Source of the DNA: Pedobacter nototheniae
GTDB taxonomy: Bacteria; Bacteroidota; Bacteroidia; Sphingobacteriales; Sphingobacteriaceae
Direction of reading: 5' to 3'
DNA: 64,000 nt
Assembly (NCBI RefSeq): GCF_004335085.1
Contig: NZ_RQRS01000008.1
Span: 62,001 to 126,000, forward strand
Shown here in pieces: positions 9,863 to 18,024 of the stretch. The translations under genes and the position numbers were made by a program. The first letter of the stretch is position 1, and every line of letters begins with the position of its first letter. The notes beneath the pieces were generated by a model, which saw only the letters and a list, made by a program, of their open reading frames with translations, made no database searches and was not told the DNA's origin.

Positions 9863-10624
9863 ATGGAAAATTCAAATAATAATCGTTCAGGCAGAGCTTT
9901 AAGTGGTGTTATCATCATTTTCATCGGACTTGCTTTCCTGCTCGATAACGTAGGCTTGCGTATCCCACATTGGGTATTTAGCTGGCATACACTTTTAATG
10001 GTTATAGGTCTTTTTATAGGGATCAGACGTCATTTTAGAGGCGCAGGCTGGTTAATTATGGTTTTAATAGGCGGCTATTTTACCATCGACGATATGGTTG
10101 GCGTGGATTTCGATTTTTCTAAATATGCTTTAGGAATTGGTTTCTTAATTTTAGGTGCTTATCTAATTTTGAGACCTAAATACACTTATAGAGATAAAAA
10201 AAGATTTAGAGATCGTTTTAATCAAGAGTTTACTGCACCAGTAAACGATATGGGATCATTCGAAAATGCCGAAACAATTAACAATAATGATTTGATTGAT
10301 GTGATTTCTGTTTTTGGAGGAAGCCACCAAACTGTTTACTCTAAAAACTTTAAAGGAGGGGATGTTACTGTAGTTTTTGGAGGTGCAGATATTAATTTAA
10401 CACAAGCAGATTTTAATGAATCCGTTAAACTTGATGTAACCGCAATTTTTGGGGGAATAAAATTGATAGTTCCTCAAAACTGGGCGATTAAATCTAATGT
10501 AACTGCAATTTTTGGAAGTGTAGAAGATAAAAGATCACATGTGATGCCAAATGGAGAGATCCAAAAAACATTAGTATTGGATGGTACAGCCATGTTTGGT
10601 GGCATCGAAATAAAAAGCTTTTAA
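9863..10624 (+). CDS. LiaF-like membrane protein (LiaF transmembrane/C-terminal domains)
   Basis: A 253-residue protein with four predicted membrane helices in the first 105 residues, starting GVIIIFIGLAFLLDNVGL, followed by a C-terminal beta domain with repeating VFGG/IFGG turns (VVFGGADINL, AIFGGIKLIVP, AMFGGIEIKSF). This matches the LiaF/DUF5668 family, whose Firmicutes members inhibit a LiaRS envelope-stress system. Here the next-but-one genes encode a LytS-type kinase and LytTR regulator, so a role in modulating that pair is a reasonable inference. The ATG at 9863 is chosen over an upstream in-frame TTG at 9839. Confidence 0.85.
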   Translation: MENSNNNRSGRALSGVIIIFIGLAFLLDNVGLRIPHWVFSWHTLLMVIGLFIGIRRHFRGAGWLIMVLIGGYFTIDDMVGVDFDFSKYALGIGFLILGAYLILRPKYTYRDKKRFRDRFNQEFTAPVNDMGSFENAETINNNDLIDVISVFGGSHQTVYSKNFKGGDVTVVFGGADINLTQADFNESVKLDVTAIFGGIKLIVPQNWAIKSNVTAIFGSVEDKRSHVMPNGEIQKTLVLDGTAMFGGIEIKSF

Positions 10625-10631
10625 ACCTTAA

Positions 10632-10970
10632 ATGATGAAATGGTTCGCAGTAAATTATGTTTACCAAATTATATGTGGAGAGGGTAAGCATGCGCCTCAA
10701 TTTAATGAACAAGTACGGCTGATTAAAGAAACGGATATTAAATGCGCTTTTAAAAAAGCTCAAATATTGGCAAATGAATACAACAGCTCATTCAAAAACT
10801 TTTTCAATGAAAATGTAATCTGGAAATTTGTAGGTGTTGGCAGTATAGTTGAGATTGTTGAACCTGCAGAGGGCGTAGAAATAAGTTCGATAATTTTAGA
10901 ACCCCAGTCGGTTAAAGATTATCTAAAAAAAATAAAGCACAGAAATAAATTGTTAACACAAACTAACTAA
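10632..10970 (+). CDS. DUF4288 domain protein
   Basis: A 112-residue cytosolic protein beginning MMKWFAVNYVYQIICGEGKH. It has the DUF4288 pattern: a W-x-A-V start, a feature like QFNEQVRLIKETDIKCAFKKA, and a central VIWKFVGVGSIVEI strand ending with a GVEISS segment. Function of this family is unknown. It begins seven bases after the LiaF-like gene and is followed six bases later by the sensor kinase, so it is very likely co-transcribed with the two-component system. Confidence 0.8.
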   Translation: MMKWFAVNYVYQIICGEGKHAPQFNEQVRLIKETDIKCAFKKAQILANEYNSSFKNFFNENVIWKFVGVGSIVEIVEPAEGVEISSIILEPQSVKDYLKKIKHRNKLLTQTN

Positions 10971-10976
10971 ACCGCT

Positions 10977-12038
10977 TTGACAACTAGACCACTATCTGTA
11001 CCACAGATAAAAAAAATATCTTCGGCAATCGCTATTGCATGGATTGTTTTATGTGCAGTAGGATTGCATTATTATATTAATTTTTCGTGGTTAATTTCCT
11101 TTACCGATAGTTTTATAAGTAATTTTTTGTTGGCCATAGCTTGCATAAGCATTAGCAATATGTTAGGATATTATCAGCCTAAAAACGAAAGGATTTTATA
11201 TGTTTTAATTGTTACGCTGGCTTTAACATTTGTAATACTTTATATAGCAAAATATAGCTTGTTTTATGTTTTCGCTGATTTTAAAAATTACAAGGATTTT
11301 TATAATTTCTCTTTTCCGTTTAGAGGGTTAATTACGTTTATGTGCTTGGGATGGTGTGCCTTAGCTAATATTTTATGGTATAGGCTAGAGGAACAATCGG
11401 AAACTCAATCGCGTCTTTTATCTGCTCAAAACCTTGCCAAAGAAGCAGAATTAAACAAGCTAAGACATCAGCTACAACCACATTTTTTATTCAATAGTTT
11501 AAATTCAGTTTTTGCATTAACAATGGTTAATCCAAAAGAAGCAGGTGTAATGATTACTAAATTAGCATCTTTTTTAAGAGGGACGTTAAAACGTGATGAT
11601 GAATTATGGGTTTCGGTAGAGGAGGAGATGGAATACATTCAGCTTTACCTGGATATTGAAAAAGTAAGGTTTAGCCATCGATTAAATATAGAAGTTAATG
11701 TTGCTGATGACACTCTTAAGCTTTGTTTACCAGGAACATTGCTTCAGCCTATCGTAGAAAATGCCATAAAGTTTGGTTTATACAACACATCGGCAGGTAT
11801 AACTATAAAAATTGATGTTAGCGTACAGCAGCAAATTTTAAAGGTTAGGGTGCAAAATCCTTTCGATCCTGAAATGAAAGCTGCCGGAGGAACAGGTTTC
11901 GGCTTGACAGCGATAAAAAGAAGATTATATTTGCTTTTTGCTAACGCCGATTTATTGCAAACCGAAACTGAGGCAAATAATTTATATATTACCACCTTAA
12001 AAATTCCTCAAAAAAATGATCAGAACTATACTAATTGA
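10977..12038 (+). CDS. LytS-type sensor histidine kinase
   Basis: A 353-residue kinase of the LytS/YehU class (His_kinase, PF06580 type). Four hydrophobic segments occupy about 14-135, then the phosphoacceptor region LRHQLQPHFLFNSLNS with H169, and an N box LLQPIVENAIKFGLY near 250-262, followed by a GTGFGLTAIKRR G box. The frame opens directly after the DUF4288 stop and has no ATG before the first membrane helix, so a TTG at 10977 is the likely start. It overlaps the response regulator by 23 bases, so the pair is translated together. The signal is unknown; the LiaF-like neighbour hints at envelope state. Confidence 0.92.
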   Translation: MTTRPLSVPQIKKISSAIAIAWIVLCAVGLHYYINFSWLISFTDSFISNFLLAIACISISNMLGYYQPKNERILYVLIVTLALTFVILYIAKYSLFYVFADFKNYKDFYNFSFPFRGLITFMCLGWCALANILWYRLEEQSETQSRLLSAQNLAKEAELNKLRHQLQPHFLFNSLNSVFALTMVNPKEAGVMITKLASFLRGTLKRDDELWVSVEEEMEYIQLYLDIEKVRFSHRLNIEVNVADDTLKLCLPGTLLQPIVENAIKFGLYNTSAGITIKIDVSVQQQILKVRVQNPFDPEMKAAGGTGFGLTAIKRRLYLLFANADLLQTETEANNLYITTLKIPQKNDQNYTN

Positions 12039-12750
12039 TGATGAACCTCTAGCCAGGGATATTGTAAAACATTATCTTTCTGATTATAAAGACATAGAAA
12101 TTATAGCTGAATGTAATGATGGTTTTGAAGGCCTGAAAGCCATTAGTTCGCATAAGCCTGACCTTATTTTCTTGGATATCCAGATGCCGAAAATTAGCGG
12201 TTTCGAAATGCTCGAACTTGTTGAAAATAAGCCTGCCGTTATTTTTACTACCGCATTTGATGAGTTTGCAATAAAGGCTTTTGAGGTAAATGCCGTAGAT
12301 TACCTATTAAAACCTATAGATAAAACTCGTTTTGATCAGGCAATGCAGAAGTTACCTTCGCGTTTAAATCAGTCAGAAAATACCGAAGCAGTTTTAGATG
12401 CAGCAGCTTTAAGCCCTGCTCAAAATAATAGGGTAGTGGTGAAAAAGGATGGCGTAATTAAAATTATTCCTGTAGCTGATATAAATTATCTAGAAGCCGA
12501 TGATGATTACGTGAAATTAAGCACTGTTGATGGCTCATTTTATAAGAATAAAACCATGTCTTTCTTTGAGCAAACGCTCGACGCTACTCAATTTATAAGA
12601 ATCCATCGCTCTTACATTATTAACCTTGCACAAGTAACTAAAATTGAACTTAAGGAAAAAGATAGTTATGTAGTTCTTTTAAAATCAGATATCTGGTTGC
12701 CTGTGAGCAAAACTGGTTATGTTAAATTAAAGGCTGCACTTGGTATGTAA
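12016..12750 (+). CDS. LytTR-family response regulator
   Basis: A 244-residue regulator. The receiver domain spans about 1-120 with acidic pocket DDE at 8-10, phosphoacceptor D54 in FLDIQMP, T79/T80 and K99 in LLKP. A LytTR DNA-binding domain occupies about 140-244 (INYLEADDDYVKL, FIRIHRSYIINL). The partner kinase gene overlaps its start. Targets are not evident; LytTR proteins in this phylum often act on genes nearby. Confidence 0.94.
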   Translation: MIRTILIDDEPLARDIVKHYLSDYKDIEIIAECNDGFEGLKAISSHKPDLIFLDIQMPKISGFEMLELVENKPAVIFTTAFDEFAIKAFEVNAVDYLLKPIDKTRFDQAMQKLPSRLNQSENTEAVLDAAALSPAQNNRVVVKKDGVIKIIPVADINYLEADDDYVKLSTVDGSFYKNKTMSFFEQTLDATQFIRIHRSYIINLAQVTKIELKEKDSYVVLLKSDIWLPVSKTGYVKLKAALGM

Positions 12751-12875
12751 TGCATTTATAGAGATAAATAGATGGTTAATATCCAAAATTTACTCACATA
12801 GATTAAGGTTGGGCTGGGAGGTTCAATAATAATTGCTACATTTGCCATTCAATAAAAAATAAAAACAAAAGAGAC

Positions 12876-12907
12876 TTGCATTTATAAACGAATAATTTTA
12901 TATTTGC
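12876..12907 (+). promoter_or_regulatory. Promoter of rpmH-rnpA-yidD
   Basis: TTG at 12876-12878 and TATATTTGC at 12899-12907 are separated by 20 bases. This matches the Bacteroidota -33/-7 consensus (TTG, TAnnTTTG). The leader to the rpmH ATG at 12948 is about 35 bases. A second TACATTTGC box at 12837-12845 may be an additional upstream start but lacks a well-spaced TTG. Confidence 0.75.
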
Positions 12908-12947
12908 ACCTCTTAATTTTAAAAATTACAACAGATAATATACAGTC

Positions 12948-13106
12948 ATGAAAAGAACATTCCAACCTTCGCAAAGAAAGAGAAGAAACAAACACGGCTT
13001 CCGCGAAAGAATGGCAACAGCTAACGGCAGACGAGTATTAGCATCACGTCGTGCTAAAGGAAGAAAAAGATTAACAGTTTCTGACGAGCGCAAGCACAAA
13101 GCATAA
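12948..13106 (+). CDS. rpmH: 50S ribosomal protein L34
   Basis: A 52-residue, highly basic protein starting [20 protein letters not shown] and containing [20 protein letters not shown], which is diagnostic of L34. The length matches Bacteroidota L34. It is the first gene of a conserved run rpmH-rnpA-yidD. Neither dnaA nor yidC is next to it, unlike the arrangement in many other bacteria. Confidence 0.98.
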   Translation: MKRTFQPSQRKRRNKHGFRERMATANGRRVLASRRAKGRKRLTVSDERKHKA

Positions 13107-13174
13107 TTTTTGATTGCTTTTTCGGGCTAACCGAAATCGGCAGATCAAAATCTGCAATTATCAATCAAAAAAAT

Positions 13175-13573
13175 ATGTACACATTTCGAAAAGAAGAACG
13201 GTTATGCAGCAGAAAACATTTAGATCTGTTGTTTAAAAACGGTTCTTCTTTTTTATTATACCCATTTCGTATTTCCTATCTTTTTATTGATTATCAGGCT
13301 GATGTTCAGGCTCAAGTGGTAATTAATGTTCCTAAAAAAAGATATAAAAGGGCGGTAGATCGTAATCTACTAAAACGCCGTATTAGAGAAGTTTACCGTT
13401 TAAATAAGCAAGAAAATTTTTATAGCCAACTGCCTGAAGATAAAGGCCTGCTTTTATTTTCTATTCAATTTATTGGCAAAGAAAAATATAATTACGCCTT
13501 TTTAGAGAAAAAACTTCTGTCTACTTTTAAGCGATTTAAAACTCTGATTCAACCAAATGAAGATCATAAATAA
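13175..13573 (+). CDS. rnpA: Ribonuclease P protein component
   Basis: A 132-residue basic protein that assists the RNase P RNA in trimming tRNA 5' ends. The N-terminal [20 protein letters not shown] and the RNR-like signature in [22 protein letters not shown] are clear. It lies 68 bases after rpmH and overlaps yidD by 17 bases, the conserved arrangement. The RNase P RNA gene was not seen in the window. Confidence 0.96.
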   Translation: MYTFRKEERLCSRKHLDLLFKNGSSFLLYPFRISYLFIDYQADVQAQVVINVPKKRYKRAVDRNLLKRRIREVYRLNKQENFYSQLPEDKGLLLFSIQFIGKEKYNYAFLEKKLLSTFKRFKTLIQPNEDHK

Positions 13574-13787
13574 AATTTTCGGCTGGTTTTTTTTAATGTT
13601 AATCAGAATTTACCAGTATGCCATTTCTCCAATGCTTGGTGCAAATTGTAGGTTTACACCAACATGTTCTCAATATGGAATGGAGGCCATCAAAAAACAT
13701 GGACCTTTTAAAGGGGGCTGGTTAACGATTAAAAGAATAGGGCGTTGTCATCCTTGGGGTAAACACGGGCACGATCCAGTTCCTTAA
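13557..13787 (+). CDS. yidD: Membrane protein insertion efficiency factor YidD
   Basis: A 76-residue protein with the YidD signature: an amphipathic N-terminal helix, then [20 protein letters not shown] followed by [11 protein letters not shown] and the C-terminal [15 protein letters not shown]. All conserved Cys residues (NCRF, PTCS, RCHP) are present. YidD supports YidC-dependent insertion of inner-membrane proteins. Translation is probably coupled to rnpA because the genes overlap by 17 bases. Confidence 0.96.
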   Translation: MKIINKIFGWFFLMLIRIYQYAISPMLGANCRFTPTCSQYGMEAIKKHGPFKGGWLTIKRIGRCHPWGKHGHDPVP

Positions 13788-13837
13788 ATTTTTTTTAGTT
13801 CTTAGCAATTTTCTATAATCCATTTTTCATTTATTAA

Positions 13838-13846
13838 TATCTTTGC
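13838..13846 (+). promoter_or_regulatory. -7 box of tsaB
   Basis: TATCTTTGC fits TAnnTTTGC and ends only three bases before the tsaB ATG at 13850. Transcription would therefore begin at or next to the start codon. No well-placed TTG is seen at -33, so this is a single-box call. Confidence 0.5.
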
Positions 13847-13849
13847 CTC

Positions 13850-14536
13850 ATGGCTAAAATACTTCAAATTGAAACAGCTACTCAAATTTGCTCTGTTGCA
13901 TTATCAATTGACGGAAAAACGGTTGCTTTAAAAGAAGAAAGTGGCCAAAATCTTCACGCCAGTAATTTAACCTTATTTATTGACGGTGTTATTAAGAGTG
14001 CTGGCTTAACTTATAAAGATTTAGATGCTGTTACAGTAAGTAAGGGCCCTGGTTCGTATACAGGTCTTCGTATTGGTGTTTCTACCGCTAAAGGATTGTG
14101 TTATGCCTTAGATATTCCATTAATTGCAATAGAAACTCTGGAAATGATGGCTGCTGGTTTTTTTTACGAAAATCCTGAGTACAACGGTCTAGTATGTCCA
14201 ATGATTGACGCCAGAAGAATGGAAGTTTATACCGCAATTTTTGATGCTGAATTAATGGTTTTAGAGCCAACTTCAGCAAAAATCATTGATGATACAAGTT
14301 TTAAATCCATTCTTGATAAAAATCAAATGGTTTTTTTGGGTGATGGTGCTGCAAAATGTGCTGAAACTTTATCACATCCAAATTCAGCTTTTAACGCAAT
14401 TAATTTTAATTCAGCTAGTTATATGTCTGCTTTAGCTTTTAACGCCTTTAAAGTAAATAACTTTGAAAATGTAGCTTACTTTGAACCTTTTTACCTGAAG
14501 GATTTTGTTTTAACTCAACCGAAAAAGAAAGTTTAA
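13850..14536 (+). CDS. tsaB: tRNA threonylcarbamoyladenosine biosynthesis protein TsaB
   Basis: A 228-residue ASKHA-fold protein starting MAKILQIETATQICSVALS, with the TsaB motif SKGPGSYTGLRIGVSTAKGL near 63-82. TsaB is the non-catalytic partner of TsaD in making t6A37 on ANN-decoding tRNAs. Its stop codon at 14534-14536 abuts the stop of the convergent gene that starts at 14537, leaving no room for a terminator. Confidence 0.95.
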   Translation: MAKILQIETATQICSVALSIDGKTVALKEESGQNLHASNLTLFIDGVIKSAGLTYKDLDAVTVSKGPGSYTGLRIGVSTAKGLCYALDIPLIAIETLEMMAAGFFYENPEYNGLVCPMIDARRMEVYTAIFDAELMVLEPTSAKIIDDTSFKSILDKNQMVFLGDGAAKCAETLSHPNSAFNAINFNSASYMSALAFNAFKVNNFENVAYFEPFYLKDFVLTQPKKKV

Positions 14537-15946
14537 CTATTTTCTTTTAAAAATTGAAAACAGATTTTTAAAGAAACTTCCACCTTCTTTGTCGTTAATG
14601 CCTGGCATTGTATCGCTAAACTGCGGATGGTTTACAATATTACCAAATTTAATCCCTACACCCATGTAGAACGATGCACCATTTGGACCACTGCCAATGC
14701 TTGCATCACTTTTTATAAGCCCATTAACTTGGCTTGCTGTCGATGTTAAATTATCCGTTCCTAAAAACAGTTCGAAATTTGGGGTTTGATATTTTCCCTG
14801 TAAACCAACCATGAAAATATTATTTAGGTTATACAGTGGCGTAACACTTGCCGAAAAATTATTGTAACTAAATGTATTAATCAAAGCAATATCTCCACCT
14901 TGATAAAACAAATTTTTAGATATCACTAACCCTGGTTTGTAAAAACCGTATACTTTAGAAATGTATACATCAGCTTTTGCATTTGTTGGACTTAAAAACT
15001 TTTTAGGTTGCTCTGAAAGTAAAAAGATGTCTTTAATTTCTTGATTTGTATTTGATTGATTAAAAGCTAAATCATCAATAATTTTATTTGTGTTGATTGA
15101 TGTTCTTTGAGAACTATTCCGCCACCAGATAAAGCCTAAATCCTTTATGTTAGCTATTAAAAACAAGCCTTTTTTAGTCGTGTAATTTGTTCCGAAACTA
15201 AAAGATAAGCCGGGGTTTTTAAAATCAGGGAAAAACGTTTTTTTATCAATATCCTTTGTATCCCTGAAGTTGCTTGAATAGGTTCCATTCAAACCAATTG
15301 CTAGTGCATTTTGTGCTTCGCTAATGTAAAGGCTAGAATTATAAATGTTAAGCTTGTTGTATAAAATACCGCTTAATAAACTGGCTTTCAATCCAAAAGC
15401 CAAGCGTTTATTGTAGTTCTCGCGATAGGTAAAACTAAATTGATGATAAGTTTGCTGATAGCCATTTGTGTTGAAAATATTATTGAGAGGGGTATTTGTT
15501 GGAAACCTTGTATAAGAATCAAAAATTGCCAAAGTTTCGTTTGTATAATCTATGTGAGAATCTGATCTGACTTGCCAGGCAAATCCCATTTCCTTTTGAT
15601 ACTTATAAGATTTGAAAATTCGAAATGTTGCAATGTAAACGTTACTGTTTTCGTAGAAATTGTTGAGTTTACCACTTCCAATATCCAGCGTTCTGGTGTC
15701 ATTTACACCTTCTTGTACATATTTTCTAATTACATATTCTGCAGGACCTTTATTTGCGCCATTTACACCAAAATATGGTAGGAAGAAATTAGATGAAAAT
15801 TTTCTTGAAGAATCTAAAGTGAATGACTTTTGTGATGGATTTTCAAAAGCATCAAACATGGTTTTCGTTCCAAATAAGGAATATTGCTGAGCACTTAATT
15901 TATTAAAACTAAGTATTATGGCTAGCACTAGTAAAAGTTTCTTCAT
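14537..15946 (-). CDS. DUF5723-like outer membrane beta-barrel protein
   Basis: A 469-residue exported protein. The signal peptide is MKKLLLVLAIILSFNKLSAQ. The mature part has the aromatic/glycine alternation of an outer-membrane barrel and resembles the DUF5723 family of Bacteroidota (early YSLFGTKTMFDAFENPSQKS; later NPGLSFSFGTNYTTKKGLFL). Function is unknown. It lies 28 bases downstream of the membrane-anchored protein at 15975-17546 and is probably co-transcribed with it. Confidence 0.72.
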   Translation of the reverse strand: MKKLLLVLAIILSFNKLSAQQYSLFGTKTMFDAFENPSQKSFTLDSSRKFSSNFFLPYFGVNGANKGPAEYVIRKYVQEGVNDTRTLDIGSGKLNNFYENSNVYIATFRIFKSYKYQKEMGFAWQVRSDSHIDYTNETLAIFDSYTRFPTNTPLNNIFNTNGYQQTYHQFSFTYRENYNKRLAFGLKASLLSGILYNKLNIYNSSLYISEAQNALAIGLNGTYSSNFRDTKDIDKKTFFPDFKNPGLSFSFGTNYTTKKGLFLIANIKDLGFIWWRNSSQRTSINTNKIIDDLAFNQSNTNQEIKDIFLLSEQPKKFLSPTNAKADVYISKVYGFYKPGLVISKNLFYQGGDIALINTFSYNNFSASVTPLYNLNNIFMVGLQGKYQTPNFELFLGTDNLTSTASQVNGLIKSDASIGSGPNGASFYMGVGIKFGNIVNHPQFSDTMPGINDKEGGSFFKNLFSIFKRK

Positions 15947-15974
15947 GTAGGCGAGAGTTACGGCTTATTTTGTA

Positions 15975-17546
15975 TTAACGGTTGCTGGTTGAATCTGGTA
16001 TTTCAGTTTTTAAATATTTGTTTAAAAGCATGTTAGTGATAAATTTATTTTTGTCGGCACTCATTTGGTAATAGAAAGTGTCAAAATTTTTCAATGCGCT
16101 ATCTGCTCTTAAATGTTTGTAAAATGGCAATAAAATATTGCTTCTAAAAATATCTGCCGAATTTTTAGTGTTAATGTAATAACTAATGTTAGAAACATTA
16201 GAAATTTGATTTAATGCATCCACATATTGTGGCGTTTGCATTAATAATTTATTGTTTTTGTAGTGACTAAGAAATGATTGAATTGTGCTTGCGTTATTAG
16301 CTACAACTAAATTGTTATCGATAATGGTATAGTATGGTCTGCCAAATTTTTTAAATGGTTCACCAAAAAATGGATATAAAATATCAGCCGATTTAAAAAG
16401 TTTAATATTTTCATCATAATCAGCACTTATATCCAACAGCAATTGTTTTACTTTTTCTCCATTGGTTAAAGAAATCGCACCTAATTTTTCTGCTGTGCTT
16501 AGTTGAAAAATAATAAATTGATTTTTTGCATAAACAGGAAAGATCGTATTTAAATCTGTTCTGTATTCCGTTTTTATATTCTTAATTATTTTTAATGCTT
16601 TCTCAGTTTCATTTTTTTCGGTTAACCAACCGTTTAACTTCTTAAGCCATTTTTTATAATCATCTGTAGCATACAAAGTATAGTTTGCAGTATTATCTGG
16701 AAGTAAATTGGTAATGGTGATATTTTGTGACGGTGTATTTTCAAAAAGTTTAAGATAGTTATCTGACGATTTTAACTCTGTACTGCCATTGAACAAAATT
16801 TTCTCTTTGCTGAAGTTATAATTAAGTGATGCAAAGCTATTTTGCTTATTAAACAAAGAAATTTCGCCATTAATATTTCCTGCTATTATGTTTTTAAGTA
16901 GCAAAGGTGCCTGATTAAAATTTATATAAATATGTGCTAATACATTTTTGTTAAAACGGTTATTCTCTTTTATATATTCCGTAAATGGATTTTCAGTTAA
17001 CCTGGTTTCGGCATCTTTTACCAACTTTATTGATGTAGAGGCTGTAATCACTTTGTTTTCTATTCCAATAAAAATTGAGGTGCTATCATTTAGCTTCAAC
17101 GTAAATATATTCTTTTCTCCTCCTTTAGAGATTGCGCCACTCACCTTAAGTTGATCGTAAAATTGCTTGATTTTTTTTTCAGTCTGAATTTGAACCGTTA
17201 ACAAGAAATTTAAGGTTTTATTCGAATCAGGTAAAACACTTAGGTAAATTTGTTGATCTTTAATAAAGTTGTTAAACGCAGGTTTGTTTATAATTGCTTC
17301 TTTTAAATCACTTAATAATTTAGTTTTTTCTTTTCCTAAAACCTGTTGTATAAGCCCTTGCCCGGCAATAATATCATAAAATCCCTTATCATTTTGGAAG
17401 GAAAATATTAGAGAGGCATTATTGGTAGCCGATTGTAATGCTAAATCTTTTGCATTATTATCTGTACTTAATTTTGTAAAATATAAATAAGCCATAAAGG
17501 CTACCCCAAGAAATAATGCGCTTAATAATATTATTATTTTTTTCAT
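15975..17546 (-). CDS. Membrane-anchored hypothetical envelope protein
   Basis: I do not recognise a named family in this 523-residue protein. It starts MKKIIILLSALFLGVAFMAY, one N-terminal membrane segment or uncleaved signal, and the remaining 500 residues look like an exported mixed alpha/beta domain with low sequence complexity in Lys, Asn and Leu. The overall plan recalls DUF3352-type proteins. The ATG at 17546 is chosen over an upstream in-frame TTG. It precedes the DUF5723-like gene by 28 bases, so the two probably act in the same envelope process. Confidence 0.7.
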   Translation of the reverse strand: MKKIIILLSALFLGVAFMAYLYFTKLSTDNNAKDLALQSATNNASLIFSFQNDKGFYDIIAGQGLIQQVLGKEKTKLLSDLKEAIINKPAFNNFIKDQQIYLSVLPDSNKTLNFLLTVQIQTEKKIKQFYDQLKVSGAISKGGEKNIFTLKLNDSTSIFIGIENKVITASTSIKLVKDAETRLTENPFTEYIKENNRFNKNVLAHIYINFNQAPLLLKNIIAGNINGEISLFNKQNSFASLNYNFSKEKILFNGSTELKSSDNYLKLFENTPSQNITITNLLPDNTANYTLYATDDYKKWLKKLNGWLTEKNETEKALKIIKNIKTEYRTDLNTIFPVYAKNQFIIFQLSTAEKLGAISLTNGEKVKQLLLDISADYDENIKLFKSADILYPFFGEPFKKFGRPYYTIIDNNLVVANNASTIQSFLSHYKNNKLLMQTPQYVDALNQISNVSNISYYINTKNSADIFRSNILLPFYKHLRADSALKNFDTFYYQMSADKNKFITNMLLNKYLKTEIPDSTSNR

Positions 17547-17637
17547 GTGTTTATGCAACAAATTTAATTTATTACATCGATTAGTAAGAAGTTCTTCGCC
17601 AATTTATTAATTTAGCGGCTGCTTTAAGCAAAGTTTT

Positions 17638-18024
17638 ATGAATAAACGAATTATCCTTACTGCTTCTTTTTTTGGTGCTGTTGCTGTATTATTAGGTGCT
17701 TTTGGTGCTCACGGCTTAAAAAATCTAATAGATGCACCGTCAATAGAAATTTGGCAGAAAGGTGTAGAATACCAGTTCTATCATACATTTGCACTTTTAT
17801 ACCTTTCTACATTTGCCCGTTATAGAAATAAACTAATAAATATTGCATATTTCTGTTTTACTTTTGGCATTATATTATTTTCCGGTTCTTTATATTTGCT
17901 TGCCACCCGTAGCATTTTAAATCTAAGTTTTACTAATTTAATAGGTCCTGTTACACCAATAGGAGGCTTATTGTTTGTTTTAGGTTGGATAATGCTATTT
18001 TTTGCGGCAATAAAAGATAAATAA
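17638..18024 (+). CDS. DUF423 family membrane protein
   Basis: A 128-residue inner-membrane protein with four hydrophobic segments. The N-terminus FGAVAVLLGAFGAHGLKN and the internal GVEYQFYHTFALLYL are diagnostic of DUF423 (YwdK/YgdD-like). Function is unknown. Its stop codon overlaps the priA start (TAATG at 18022-18026), so the two genes are translationally coupled. Confidence 0.9.
   Translation: MNKRIILTASFFGAVAVLLGAFGAHGLKNLIDAPSIEIWQKGVEYQFYHTFALLYLSTFARYRNKLINIAYFCFTFGIILFSGSLYLLATRSILNLSFTNLIGPVTPIGGLLFVLGWIMLFFAAIKDK

Noticed and set aside
12751-13110. Possible origin of replication near rpmH
   Set aside because: rpmH often lies near dnaA, but no dnaA gene and no cluster of DnaA boxes was visible here.
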